Of a stretch of DNA of 64,000 bases, positions 55,948 to 64,000 are shown piece after piece (within the stretch, counting starts at the first letter, position 1; the number at the start of each line of letters is the position of its first letter). The stretch lies in the NCBI RefSeq assembly GCF_001514115.1, contig NZ_KQ948452.1, forward strand, positions 350,460 to 414,459, in the 5' to 3' direction. Source of the DNA: Streptomyces olivochromogenes (GTDB lineage Bacteria > Actinomycetota > Actinomycetes > Streptomycetales > Streptomycetaceae). The notes beneath the pieces are model-generated. The model was given only the letters and a program-made list of their open reading frames with translations, made no database searches and was not told where the DNA came from. Both the position numbers and the translations under genes were made by a program.

Positions 55948-57315
55948 ATGGCCAGTAGCCGTACTGGCCGTCCCCCCGTCCAGCGTGCCCCACGGCGCCC
56001 CGCCGGACGCCCCCGTTCCCCGCGCGACAACCCGCTGCGCCTGCTCGTCCTGCGCGCCCGCAAGGCCTGGGACCGTCCGCTCACCGCGTACTATCTGATC
56101 TTCGGCAGCAGCCTGTTGATCACCGTGCTGGGCCTCGTGATGGTCTACTCGGCCTCGATGATCACGGCACTGCAGCTGTCGCTGCCGGGGTCGTTCTTCT
56201 TCCGCAAACAGTTCCTCGCGGCCTCCATCGGCACCGTGCTGCTCCTGATCGCCATGCGGGTACCGGTGAAGCTGCACCGGGCGCTGGCGTATCCGATCCT
56301 GGCCGGCTCGGTCTTCCTGATGATCCTCGTGCAGGTCCCGGGGATAGGGATGTCGGTCAACGGCAACCAGAACTGGATCTCCCTCGGCGGCTCGTTCCAG
56401 ATCCAGCCCAGCGAGTTCGGCAAGCTCGCGCTCGTGCTGTGGGGCGCCGACCTGCTCGCCCGCAAGCAGGACAAGGGCATGCTCGCGCAGTGGAAGCACA
56501 TGCTGGTGCCGCTCGTCCCGGGCACCTTCCTGCTGCTCGGGCTGATCATGCTCGGCGGCGACATGGGCACGGCGATCATCCTCACCGCCATCCTCTTCGG
56601 ACTGCTGTGGCTGGCCGGGGCGCCCACGCGGCTGTTCGGCGGCGTGCTGGCGGTCGCCGTGACCATCGGTTTCATCCTGATCAAGACGAGTCCCAACCGG
56701 ATGTCCCGGCTCGCCTGCATCGGCGCCACCGAACCCGGCCCGAACGACACCTGCTGGCAGGCCGTGCACGGCATCTACGCGCTGGCCTCCGGCGGACTGT
56801 TCGGTTCCGGCCTCGGTGCCAGTGTGGAAAAATGGGGACAACTCCCGGAAGCGCACACCGACTTCATCTTCGCCATCACCGGGGAGGAACTGGGCCTCGC
56901 GGGGACGCTGTCGGTGCTCGCCCTCTTCGCGGCTCTAGGCTATGCGGGTATCCGCGTGGCCGGACGCACGGAGGACCCCTTCGTGAGGTATGCCGCGGGA
57001 GGCGTGACCACCTGGATCACGGCCCAGGCCGTGATCAACATCGGTGCGGTGCTCGGTCTGCTGCCGATCGCCGGAGTCCCGCTCCCGCTGTTCTCCTACG
57101 GAGGGTCCGCCCTGCTGCCGACCATGTTCGCCATCGGGCTGCTGATCGCCTTCGCACGCGACGAGCCCGCTGCGCGGGCGGCGCTTGCGATGCGGCAACC
57201 CCGCTTTGGTAGAAAGCGTGCTGCGGTGAGAGGCTCCGCGGGGGCCGCGGGGCCTCGGAGATGGAACACGATGCGACGGCGTGCCTCGGCGGCGCGTTCG
57301 TCCGGAGAGCGGTGA
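55948..57315 (+). CDS. ftsW: Septal peptidoglycan glycosyltransferase FtsW
   Basis: SEDS-family polymerase that works with FtsI. At 455 aa a basic Pro-rich N-terminus (1-45) precedes about ten membrane helices. Family motifs include VMVYSASMI, NGNQNWISLGGSFQIQPSEFGKLALVLWGA and the large loop with GLGASVEKWGQLPEAHTDFIFAITGEELGL. The end is PLPLFSYGGSALLPTMFAIGLLIAF followed by a basic tail. The ATG at 55948 follows GGAG; GTG codons at 55909 and 55945 are less favoured. murG starts 6 bp after the stop. Confidence 0.95.
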   Translation: MASSRTGRPPVQRAPRRPAGRPRSPRDNPLRLLVLRARKAWDRPLTAYYLIFGSSLLITVLGLVMVYSASMITALQLSLPGSFFFRKQFLAASIGTVLLLIAMRVPVKLHRALAYPILAGSVFLMILVQVPGIGMSVNGNQNWISLGGSFQIQPSEFGKLALVLWGADLLARKQDKGMLAQWKHMLVPLVPGTFLLLGLIMLGGDMGTAIILTAILFGLLWLAGAPTRLFGGVLAVAVTIGFILIKTSPNRMSRLACIGATEPGPNDTCWQAVHGIYALASGGLFGSGLGASVEKWGQLPEAHTDFIFAITGEELGLAGTLSVLALFAALGYAGIRVAGRTEDPFVRYAAGGVTTWITAQAVINIGAVLGLLPIAGVPLPLFSYGGSALLPTMFAIGLLIAFARDEPAARAALAMRQPRFGRKRAAVRGSAGAAGPRRWNTMRRRASAARSSGER

Positions 57316-57321
57316 ATTTCG

Positions 57322-58413
57322 GTGCATGTCGTACTCGCCGGCGGGGGGACCGCCGGCCACATCGAGCCCGCGCTCGCCCTCGCGGACGCCCTGCGCAGGC
57401 AGGACCCGACCGTGGGGATCACGGCCCTGGGCACGGAACGCGGACTTGAGACCCGGCTCGTACCGGAGCGGGGCTACGAACTCGCGCTGATCCCCGCCGT
57501 TCCGCTGCCCCGCAAGCCCACACCCGAGCTGATCACCGTCCCGGGGCGGCTGCGCGGCACGATCAAGGCGGCCGAGCAGGTCCTGGAGCGCACCAAGGCG
57601 GACGCGGTCGTCGGCTTCGGTGGCTATGTGGCGCTGCCCGCCTACCTCGCGGCCAAGCGCCTCGGCGTGCCGATCGTGATCCACGAGGCCAATGCCCGGC
57701 CGGGCCTCGCCAACAAGATCGGTTCCCGGTACGCGGCGCAGGTCGCCGTCTCGACCCCGGACAACAAGCTGCGCGGCGCCCGCTACATCGGCATCCCGCT
57801 GCGCCGCTCGATCGCCACCCTCGACCGGGCCGCCGTACGCCCCGAGGCGCGCGCCGCGTTCGGTCTCGACCCCTCGCTGCCGACCTTGCTGGTTTCCGGC
57901 GGCTCGCAGGGCGCACGGCGCCTCAACGAGGTCGTCCAGCAGGCGGCTCCCTACCTCCAGCAGGCCGGTATCCAGATCCTGCACGCGGTCGGCCCGAAGA
58001 ACGAACTGCCGCAGGTCCACCAGATGCCGGGAATGCCCCCGTACATCCCGGTACCGTACGTGGACCGGATGGACCTCGCGTACGCCGCGGCCGACATGAT
58101 GCTCTGCCGCGCGGGCGCGATGACCGTCGCCGAGCTCTCCGCCGTCGGGCTGCCCGCCGCCTACGTCCCGCTGCCCATCGGCAACGGCGAACAGCGACTG
58201 AACGCCCAGCCGGTGGTCAAGGCCGGTGGCGGCCTCCTTGTCGACGACGCGGAGCTGACACCTGCGTGGGTTCAGCAGAACGTGCTGCCCGTGCTGGCCG
58301 ACCCGCACCGGCTGTACGAGATGTCCCGCGCCGCCAGCGAGTTCGGCCGCCGGGACGCCGACGACCTGCTCGTCGGCATGGTGTACGAGGCGATCGCCTC
58401 TCGCCACCGCTAG
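57322..58413 (+). CDS. murG: UDP-GlcNAc:lipid I GlcNAc transferase (MurG)
   Basis: Converts lipid I to lipid II at the inner membrane face. At 363 aa the N-terminal Gly-rich loop [19 protein letters not shown] binds the diphosphate. Further motifs are [47 protein letters not shown] and the UDP-GlcNAc site [34 protein letters not shown]. The GTG start lies 6 bp after ftsW. murC, which follows murG in mycobacteria, is absent here; ftsQ comes next. Confidence 0.97.
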   Translation: MHVVLAGGGTAGHIEPALALADALRRQDPTVGITALGTERGLETRLVPERGYELALIPAVPLPRKPTPELITVPGRLRGTIKAAEQVLERTKADAVVGFGGYVALPAYLAAKRLGVPIVIHEANARPGLANKIGSRYAAQVAVSTPDNKLRGARYIGIPLRRSIATLDRAAVRPEARAAFGLDPSLPTLLVSGGSQGARRLNEVVQQAAPYLQQAGIQILHAVGPKNELPQVHQMPGMPPYIPVPYVDRMDLAYAAADMMLCRAGAMTVAELSAVGLPAAYVPLPIGNGEQRLNAQPVVKAGGGLLVDDAELTPAWVQQNVLPVLADPHRLYEMSRAASEFGRRDADDLLVGMVYEAIASRHR

Positions 58414-58438
58414 GACCGTATGAGGGAAGGCAGGGAGC

Positions 58439-59233
58439 GTGGCCGGACCGACGACCGCCGAGCGCGGTGAACGGCAGAAGCTGGAGTCCGGCTCGCCCCG
58501 CCTCAGGCGGTTGCGTCGCCTTCGTATGCTCATCATCCTTTTGATCACGGTGGTGTTGGTGACGGCAGCCGCACTCTGGCTGCTCTACGGCTCGTCGTGG
58601 CTGCGGACCGAGAAGGTGTCGGTCTCCGGGGTGCGGGTCCTGACGGACCGGCAAGTGCGCGACGCGGCCGACGTGGCGGTCGGATCGCCGCTGATTTCCA
58701 TCGATACCGACGCCATTGAGGCGCGATTGCGCCGGAAATTGCCCCGAATTGACTCGGTTGATGTCGTCCGTTCCTGGCCGCACGGAATCGGGCTGAAAGT
58801 GACCGAACGCACCCCGGTGCTCATTCTCAAAAACACCGGAAACGGCGGCAAGTACATCGAAGTGGACGCCAAGGGTGTGCGTTTCGCGACGGTTTCGGCT
58901 GCGCCGAGGGGTGTGCCCGCACTGGAATTGGCGGTGTCCGGAAAGTCCAAGGCGGCCGTTCTGCGTCGCTTCCCGGTCGACCGGCTGGTGCGCGAGGCGG
59001 TGGGGGTGGCGGGGGACATTCCGGCCGCCGTCCGTCGCGACACCCGGATCGTCAAGGTCCGTTCGTACGACTCGATCTCGCTGGAGTTGGGCGGCGGGCG
59101 CAGCGTGGAGTGGGGGAGCGGCGAGAAGGGCCGCGCGAAGGCCAGGACGCTCACCGCTCTCATGAAAGCAGCTCCAGGGGCCCGGCACTTCGATGTGAGT
59201 GCCCCCATCGCCCCTGCGTCATCGGGCAGTTGA
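58439..59233 (+). CDS. ftsQ: Cell division protein FtsQ
   Basis: A 264-aa bitopic divisome protein. A basic cytoplasmic tail (about 1-30) and one helix (MLIILLITVVLVTAAALWLLYG) precede a POTRA domain (VSVSGVRVLTDRQVRDAADVAVGSPLISIDTDAIEARLRRKLPRIDSVDVVRSWP) and the beta domain (KVTERTPVLIL onward). The GTG at 58439 follows an AAGGCAGGGAG tract. Codon choice becomes more AT-tolerant in 58690-58870 than in its neighbours. The 275-bp gap after it contains the ftsZ promoters. Confidence 0.93.
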   Translation: MAGPTTAERGERQKLESGSPRLRRLRRLRMLIILLITVVLVTAAALWLLYGSSWLRTEKVSVSGVRVLTDRQVRDAADVAVGSPLISIDTDAIEARLRRKLPRIDSVDVVRSWPHGIGLKVTERTPVLILKNTGNGGKYIEVDAKGVRFATVSAAPRGVPALELAVSGKSKAAVLRRFPVDRLVREAVGVAGDIPAAVRRDTRIVKVRSYDSISLELGGGRSVEWGSGEKGRAKARTLTALMKAAPGARHFDVSAPIAPASSGS

Positions 59234-59508
59234 CGCACATCAGCGCAGGCCAGCACCCTGGTTGGGCAGCGCTACGCCTGATCACATAGGGTGAAAAGAA
59301 AAACGGGAGGTTCGGCGTGTTCGTTGAACGTGCGCCACTTGTCGACTTAGTGTCCTGTTCGGAAGAGTCCAAGGAACAGACACACTGGTAACCCTAAACT
59401 TCAGCGTTAGGGTTCGGGTCGGCGTTCGGACCGTCCCATTCGGCATCAGTCGTCGGATCGCGAGCGTGCGAGGCGACGACACGTAACTCGAGGCGAGAGG
59501 CCTTCGAC
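59234..59508 (+). promoter_or_regulatory. ftsZ promoter and leader region
   Basis: A clear candidate promoter is TTGAAC (59324-59329), an 18-bp spacer and TAGTGT (59348-59353). GACAC (59379-59383) and its complement GTGTC (59350-59354, overlapping the -10) are possible WhiA sites. AACCCTAA (59390-59397) and TTAGGGTT (59407-59414) form a perfect inverted repeat in the leader. In S. coelicolor ftsZ is known to have several promoters, including one induced for sporulation septation. Which one this is cannot be told from sequence alone. Confidence 0.65.
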
Positions 59509-60702
59509 GTGGCAGCACCGCAGAACTACCTCGCAGTCATCAAAGTCATCGGTGTCGGCGGCGGTGGTGTCAATGCCATCAACCGGATGATCGAGGTCGG
59601 TCTCAAGGGCGTCGAGTTCATCGCCATCAACACGGACGCGCAAGCTCTGTTGATGAGCGACGCCGACGTCAAGCTCGACGTCGGCCGCGAACTCACGCGC
59701 GGACTCGGCGCCGGAGCCAACCCGGCCGTCGGCCGCAAGGCGGCCGAGGACCACCGCGAGGAGATCGAGGAGGTCCTCAAGGGGGCCGACATGGTCTTCG
59801 TGACGGCCGGCGAAGGCGGCGGCACCGGCACCGGCGGCGCGCCCGTCGTGGCCAACATCGCCCGCTCGCTCGGCGCCCTCACCATCGGCGTGGTCACCCG
59901 CCCCTTCACCTTCGAGGGGCGGCGCCGGGCCAACCAGGCCGAGGACGGCATCGCGGAACTCCGCGAAGAGGTCGACACCCTCATCGTCATCCCGAACGAC
60001 CGGCTGCTGTCCATCTCGGACCGCCAGGTCTCCGTCCTCGACGCCTTCAAGTCGGCGGACCAGGTCCTGCTCTCCGGTGTTCAGGGCATCACCGACCTCA
60101 TCACCACGCCCGGTCTGATCAACCTCGACTTCGCCGACGTCAAGTCCGTGATGTCCGAAGCGGGTTCCGCGCTCATGGGTATCGGCTCGGCCCGCGGCGA
60201 CGACCGCGCCGTGGCGGCGGCCGAGATGGCGATCTCCTCGCCGCTCCTGGAAGCCTCCATCGACGGCGCACGCGGCGTCCTGCTCTCCATCTCCGGCGGC
60301 TCCGACCTCGGCCTGTTCGAGATCAACGAGGCCGCCCAGCTGGTCAGCGAGGCCGCACACCCCGAGGCCAACATCATCTTCGGCGCGGTCATCGACGACG
60401 CGCTCGGCGACGAGGTGCGGGTCACCGTGATCGCCGCCGGCTTCGACGGCGGCCAGCCGCCGGCCAAGCGGGACAACATCCTCGGCTCCACCTCCGCCAA
60501 GCAGCGCGAGGAGCCCGCGCCGGTACGGGCCGCCGAGAGCCGTCCGTCCTTCGGCTCGCTCGGCAGCGTCACGCCGAAGGAGGCCCCGGAGCCCACCCCG
60601 GAGCCGGTCAACGAGGTCCAGGTCGCTCCGCCGGTCCCGCCGTCCCGCGCCTACTCGGACAGCGCGGCCGAGGAGCTGGACGTGCCGGACTTCCTGAAGT
60701 GA
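59509..60702 (+). CDS. ftsZ: Cell division GTPase FtsZ
   Basis: Tubulin-like GTPase that forms the Z-ring. At 397 aa the GTP motif [12 protein letters not shown] is at about 101-112, [14 protein letters not shown] near the start, [14 protein letters not shown] [10 protein letters not shown] at about 130, and the T7 synergy loop [11 protein letters not shown] at about 205. An acidic/Pro-rich linker leads to the C-terminal peptide LDVPDFLK, the binding site for SepF. The GTG at 59509 follows GAGAGG. Its stop overlaps pgeF (GTGA). Confidence 0.98.
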   Translation: MAAPQNYLAVIKVIGVGGGGVNAINRMIEVGLKGVEFIAINTDAQALLMSDADVKLDVGRELTRGLGAGANPAVGRKAAEDHREEIEEVLKGADMVFVTAGEGGGTGTGGAPVVANIARSLGALTIGVVTRPFTFEGRRRANQAEDGIAELREEVDTLIVIPNDRLLSISDRQVSVLDAFKSADQVLLSGVQGITDLITTPGLINLDFADVKSVMSEAGSALMGIGSARGDDRAVAAAEMAISSPLLEASIDGARGVLLSISGGSDLGLFEINEAAQLVSEAAHPEANIIFGAVIDDALGDEVRVTVIAAGFDGGQPPAKRDNILGSTSAKQREEPAPVRAAESRPSFGSLGSVTPKEAPEPTPEPVNEVQVAPPVPPSRAYSDSAAEELDVPDFLK

Positions 60703-61436
60703 TAGGACATCGCTCCGAAACGAGCACCGTGAGCGGCGCGCACTTCGCCTTCACCGACCGGTGGGGCGGGGTGAGCGCCGTTCCGTACGAGGAGCTCAAC
60801 CTCGGCGGAGCGGTCGGCGACGACCCCGACGCCGTACGGACCAATCGTGAACTGGCCGCCAAGTCGCTCGGACTGGACCCGGCCCTGGTCGTCTGGATGA
60901 ATCAGGTGCACGGGCCGGACGTGGCGGTGGTCGAGGGACCGTGGCTCTCCGCGGAGATCTCGTCCGTCGACGCGATCGTGACCGCGCGGCGCGGGCTCGC
61001 CCTCGCCGTCCTCACCGCCGACTGCACGCCGGTTCTGCTGGCCGACCCGGTCGCCGGGATCGCGGCCGCCGCCCACGCGGGACGGCCCGGCATGGTCGCC
61101 GGGGTCGTCCCCGCCGCCGTACGGGCCATGGTGGAACTCGGCGCCGAGCCCGAGCGGATCGTCGCCCGCACCGGACCCGCGGTCTGCGGCCGGTGCTACG
61201 AAGTACCGGACGAGATGCGCGCCGAAGTCGCCGCCATCGAGCCGGCGGCGTACGCCGAGACCAGCTGGGGCACTCCCGCGGTCGACGTGACCGCCGGAGT
61301 GCACGCGCAACTGGAACGACTCGGGGTGTGCGACCGGGCGCAGTCGCCGGTGTGCACGCTGGAGTCGGACGACCACTTCTCGTACCGACGGGACCGCACG
61401 ACCGGGCGGCTCGCGGGCTATGTCTGGCTGGACTGA
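60699..61436 (+). CDS. pgeF: Peptidoglycan editing factor PgeF / YlmD-YfiH laccase-domain protein
   Basis: A 245-aa multicopper-laccase-like DUF152 protein. Homologues remove misincorporated residues from peptidoglycan precursors or oxidise/deaminate purine nucleosides. Metal-site motifs are NQVHGPDV (His), [12 protein letters not shown] (Cys), [15 protein letters not shown] (His) and [10 protein letters not shown]. The usual HAGWRG reads HAGRPG here. The start is the GTG overlapping the ftsZ stop, with an alternative GTG at 60729. It sits in the conserved ftsZ-ylmD-ylmE-sepF order. Confidence 0.9.
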   Translation: MIGHRSETSTVSGAHFAFTDRWGGVSAVPYEELNLGGAVGDDPDAVRTNRELAAKSLGLDPALVVWMNQVHGPDVAVVEGPWLSAEISSVDAIVTARRGLALAVLTADCTPVLLADPVAGIAAAAHAGRPGMVAGVVPAAVRAMVELGAEPERIVARTGPAVCGRCYEVPDEMRAEVAAIEPAAYAETSWGTPAVDVTAGVHAQLERLGVCDRAQSPVCTLESDDHFSYRRDRTTGRLAGYVWLD

Positions 61437-61442
61437 TGGGGC

Positions 61443-62162
61443 ATGACGGACCGTAAGGCTCAACTCGCCGCAAATCTGGCGAAAGTGGAAGAGCGCATCA
61501 CGGCGGCCTGTGTGGCCGCCGGGCGCAAGCGTGAAGAGGTGACCCTGATCGTGGTCACCAAGACCTATCCCGCGGGCGATGTGCGGATGCTGTCGGAACT
61601 CGGAGTGCGCAACGTCGCCGAGAACCGGGACCAGGACGCGGCGCCCAAGGCCGCGGCTTGCTCGGATCTGCCCCTCTCGTGGCATTTTGTCGGTCAGTTG
61701 CAGACCAACAAGGTGCGTTCTGTGGTCGGTTACGCGGATGTGGTGCAGTCCGTGGACCGTGCCCGACTTGTCACAGCCCTGTCGAAGGAAGCAGTGCGGG
61801 TGGAGCGCGAGGTGGGCTGCCTCATCCAGGTCGCACTGGACGCGCAGGAGAGCGGCCGGGGTGAGCGGGGAGGCGTCGGAGTCGGCGGAATCGAAGAGTT
61901 GGCCGACCTCGTCGCCGGGGCGCCCGGGCTCCGGCTCGACGGACTGATGACCGTCGCACCGCTCACCGGGGCGTACGCCGGTCGCCAACAAGCGGCGTTC
62001 GAGCGGCTGATGGATTTGTCGACTGCTATGCGCCGCACGCATCCGGCTGCGAACATGGTGTCTGCAGGGATGAGTGCGGACCTCGAGCAGGCCGTGGCGG
62101 CCGGAGCGACACATGTACGCGTCGGTACGGCGGTACTCGGAGTCCGACCCGGGCTCGGGTAA
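61443..62162 (+). CDS. ylmE: YggS/YlmE PLP-binding protein
   Basis: A 239-aa single-domain fold-type III PLP protein involved in vitamin B6 and amino-acid homeostasis; no enzymatic reaction is established. The PLP Lys is in LIVVTKTYPAGDVRML. Other motifs are VAENRDQDA, WHFVGQLQTNK and the phosphate-binding SAGMSADLEQAVAAGATHVRVGTAVLG. The ATG at 61443 follows GATGGGG. It is conserved next to pgeF and sepF in Gram-positive division clusters. Confidence 0.94.
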   Translation: MTDRKAQLAANLAKVEERITAACVAAGRKREEVTLIVVTKTYPAGDVRMLSELGVRNVAENRDQDAAPKAAACSDLPLSWHFVGQLQTNKVRSVVGYADVVQSVDRARLVTALSKEAVRVEREVGCLIQVALDAQESGRGERGGVGVGGIEELADLVAGAPGLRLDGLMTVAPLTGAYAGRQQAAFERLMDLSTAMRRTHPAANMVSAGMSADLEQAVAAGATHVRVGTAVLGVRPGLG

Positions 62163-62291
62163 CGTCGCCAAGAAGTCGGACCACAGCAGAAAATATGGTC
62201 ATTACCGCCACTGGCGGGCATAACGACCTCGTGGATCGCGGGCACTTGGCAATTCGTCAGCCGATCCACCACAGAGCGGAGGACTCAGAGC

Positions 62292-62942
62292 ATGGCCGGC
62301 GCGATGCGCAAGATGGCGGTCTACCTCGGCCTCGTGGAGGACGATGGGTACGACGGCAGGGGTTTCGACCCCGATGACGAGTTCGAGCCCGAGCTCGACC
62401 CGGAGCCCGAGCGTGACCGGCGGCGGCACGAGCCGCCCCACCAGTCGCATCAGGCACACCAGGCACATCAGTCCCAACGGGATGAATCGGTACGAATGGT
62501 GCAGCCTCCGGCACCTCGCGATCCGGTGCCGCATTCCGCTTCGCTCACTGCGGAATCCAGCCGTCCGGCGCGGATCGCGCCCGTGGCATCCATCACACAA
62601 GAACGCGCAAGCCTGGAGAAGAACGCACCGGTGATCATGCCCAAGGTCGTGTCGGAACGAGAGCCGTACCGGATCACCACACTTCACCCGCGGACCTACA
62701 ACGAGGCCCGTACCATCGGGGAACACTTCCGTGAGGGCACCCCGGTGATCATGAATCTGACTGAGATGGATGACACAGATGCGAAGCGACTTGTCGACTT
62801 TGCGGCCGGTTTGGTGTTTGGTCTCCACGGCAGCATCGAGCGGGTGACGCAGAAGGTGTTCCTGTTGTCGCCTGCTAACGTCGATGTCACGGCGGAGGAC
62901 AAGGCCCGCATCGCAGAGGGCGGGTTCTTCAACCAGAGCTGA
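62292..62942 (+). CDS. sepF: Cell division protein SepF
   Basis: Membrane-binding FtsZ anchor, needed because FtsA is absent from this cluster. At 216 aa an N-terminal amphipathic helix ([17 protein letters not shown]) binds membrane. A His/Gln/Pro-rich low-complexity linker (about 40-110) leads to the conserved C-terminal domain ([60 protein letters not shown]), which polymerises and binds the FtsZ tail. GGAGG precedes the ATG. The 129-bp gap before it probably has its own promoter. Confidence 0.96.
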   Translation: MAGAMRKMAVYLGLVEDDGYDGRGFDPDDEFEPELDPEPERDRRRHEPPHQSHQAHQAHQSQRDESVRMVQPPAPRDPVPHSASLTAESSRPARIAPVASITQERASLEKNAPVIMPKVVSEREPYRITTLHPRTYNEARTIGEHFREGTPVIMNLTEMDDTDAKRLVDFAAGLVFGLHGSIERVTQKVFLLSPANVDVTAEDKARIAEGGFFNQS

Positions 62943-62993
62943 GACGCAGGACCGGATCAAGGTACGGAAACAGGGGAGAGGTAAGCACGGATC

Positions 62994-63278
62994 ATGAGCG
63001 TGGTCGGGCAGGTTCTCTACATCGCGCTGACGTGTTTCCTCGTCGTGTTGATTTTCCGGTTGGTCATGGACTACGTCTTCCAGTTCGCCCGCTCATGGCA
63101 ACCCGGCAAGGCGATGGTGGTCGTTCTCGAGGCCACCTACACTGTCACCGATCCACCGCTCAAGCTTCTGCGGCGGTTCATTCCGCCGCTGCGTCTCGGG
63201 GGCGTGGCGCTCGACCTGTCCTTCTTCGTACTGATGATCATCGTCTACATCCTGATCTCCGTCGTGAGCCGGCTGTGA
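62994..63278 (+). CDS. sepG: YggT/YlmG-family membrane protein SepG
   Basis: A 94-aa membrane protein with two hydrophobic helices (VLYIALTCFLVVLIFRLVMDYVF and LDLSFFVLMIIVYILISVV) flanking a polar middle with the family motif DPPLKLLRRFIPPLRLGG. In Streptomyces venezuelae the product of this locus, SepG, is reported to localise SsgB and FtsZ during sporulation. The ATG follows GGGGAGAGGT. It lies between sepF and divIVA, as in other actinobacteria. Confidence 0.92.
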   Translation: MSVVGQVLYIALTCFLVVLIFRLVMDYVFQFARSWQPGKAMVVVLEATYTVTDPPLKLLRRFIPPLRLGGVALDLSFFVLMIIVYILISVVSRL

Positions 63279-63324
63279 ACGATACGGTCTTGCCGAATGC
63301 CGACGACTACGTTGAGGTGAAGAG

Positions 63325-64000
63325 ATGCCGTTGACCCCCGAGGACGTGCGGAACAAGCAGTTCACGACCGTCCGCCTCCGAGAAGGCTATGACGAGGACG
63401 AGGTCGATGCCTTCCTCGACGAGGTCGAAGCCGAACTGACGCGACTGCTCCGCGAGAACGAGGACCTGCGCGCCAAACTGGCGGCGGCCACGCGCGCGGC
63501 TGCGCAGAACCAGCAGCAGGGCATGCGCAAGCCGCCTGAGCAGCAGGACCAGCAGGGCCCGCCGCAGGGCATGCGAGGTCCCGGCGCCCCCGTGCCCGCC
63601 GGCATATCGGGCCCGCCGCAGCAGCAGATGGGTGGCCCCATGGGTGGGCCGCCCCAGCTGCCGAGCGGTGCGCCGCAGCTGCCCGCGGGCCCCAGCGCCC
63701 AGGGTGGCCAGCAGGGCCAGGGCCCCATGGGTCAGGGTCCGATGGGCCAGGGCCCCATGGGTCAGGGTCCGATGGGCCAGGGCCAGATGGGCCAGGGCCA
63801 GATGGGCCAGGGTCCCGGTCAGCAGATGCAGCAGCAGATGCCGGGCCAGATGCAGCCCCAGATGCAGCAGCAGATGGGTGGCCCGATGGGCGGACCCATG
63901 GGTGGCCCCATGGGCGGTCACGGCCCGCAGATGCCGCAGCAGGGCCCCGGTGGCGACAGCGCCGCGCGTGTCCTCTCGCTGGCTCAGCAGACCGCCGACC
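63325..64000 (+). CDS. divIVA: Polar growth determinant DivIVA (partial, runs off the window)
   Basis: Coiled-coil scaffold that marks hyphal tips and directs apical wall growth. 225 codons are visible and no stop is reached. The N-terminal DivIVA domain is clear ([20 protein letters not shown], then a Tyr/Asp/Glu-rich turn and a coiled coil to about residue 63). A very long Gln/Gly/Pro/Met linker follows (about 65-210), including six 15-bp DNA repeats. The second coiled coil is just beginning ([14 protein letters not shown]). GAGGTGAAGAG precedes the ATG. The long PQG-rich linker is typical of Streptomyces DivIVA. Confidence 0.96.
   Translation, partial: MPLTPEDVRNKQFTTVRLREGYDEDEVDAFLDEVEAELTRLLRENEDLRAKLAAATRAAAQNQQQGMRKPPEQQDQQGPPQGMRGPGAPVPAGISGPPQQQMGGPMGGPPQLPSGAPQLPAGPSAQGGQQGQGPMGQGPMGQGPMGQGPMGQGQMGQGQMGQGPGQQMQQQMPGQMQPQMQQQMGGPMGGPMGGPMGGHGPQMPQQGPGGDSAARVLSLAQQTAD
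63718..63807 (+). repeat. Six 15-bp tandem repeats in divIVA
   Basis: Four units encode Gln-Gly-Pro-Met-Gly and two encode Gln-Gly-Gln-Met-Gly. Units 1-2 and 3-4 are identical as 30-bp pairs with alternating synonymous codons, which indicates recent duplication and likely length variation between strains. Confidence 0.85.

Noticed and set aside
63718..63807. Independent repeat element or mobile sequence
   Set aside because: The repeats are in frame within divIVA and encode a linker expected for Streptomyces DivIVA.

Overview
The window is high-GC actinobacterial chromosome, almost certainly Streptomyces. It carries the class-typical dcw cluster (rsmH to divIVA), MacRS two-component genes, a Streptomyces-type trp leader peptide, very high G+C at third codon positions, many GTG/TTG starts and several apparently leaderless genes. 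I see no tRNA, rRNA, insertion sequence, CRISPR array or prophage. This is a core-chromosome region, not an island.

Layout. Positions 0.1-13.4 kb hold lipid and carbon metabolism plus signalling: a Tat-exported cholesterol oxidase, a long-chain acyl-CoA ligase, a metallophosphoesterase, an SRPBCC protein, an ArsA-like ATPase, a ROK glucokinase, an EEP-fold nuclease/phosphatase, an alpha/beta hydrolase, a PlsC acyltransferase and macS-macR. Positions 13.5-19.5 kb hold phosphofructokinase, a TrpE-TrpG fusion behind a Trp-codon leader and attenuator, a secreted DUF1906 protein and class II DAHP synthase. Positions 19.6-31.9 kb hold bfd/bfr behind an iron box, a molybdopterin-fold protein, endonuclease IV, a PASTA-domain Ser/Thr kinase, thiO-thiS-thiG under a TPP riboswitch, a ferredoxin-reductase-like flavoprotein, an Rv2175c-like DNA-binding protein, thiE, metF and a membrane protein with a Tyr/Gln-rich tail. 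Positions 31.9-46.2 kb are mostly accessory or poorly characterised: a CrtI-like oxidoreductase, DUF4126, an ABC-like ATPase/YhgE/TetR operon with a clear operator, a SAV_6107-type HEPN protein, a methyltransferase, DUF3040, a MoxR-DUF58-TgpA operon and a beta-carbonic anhydrase. Positions 46.4-64 kb are the division and cell-wall cluster rsmH-ftsL-ftsI-murE-murF-mraY-murD-ftsW-murG-ftsQ-ftsZ-pgeF-ylmE-sepF-sepG-divIVA. divIVA runs off the window.

How the genes fit together. Precursor ligases (MurE, MurF, MurD), lipid I/II synthesis (MraY, MurG), the septal synthase (FtsW, FtsI) and the division scaffold (FtsQ, FtsL, FtsZ, SepF, SepG, DivIVA) are co-linear. Overlapping stop/start codons occur at many junctions. 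aroH and trpE supply aromatic amino acids, and thiO/S/G/E make the thiamin thiazole and join it to the pyrimidine.

The most interesting points are these: a phosphofructokinase carrying the residue pair associated with pyrophosphate use; the trp attenuator; the YhgE/degenerate-ATPase/TetR operon with a 28-bp operator; mutually exclusive hairpins before thiE and between ftsI and murE; a candidate mraW RNA leader; a prion-like tail on a membrane protein; and conserved gene order with the mycobacterial fadD15-to-wag31 region, in which the kinase here has PASTA domains that mycobacterial PknL lacks.
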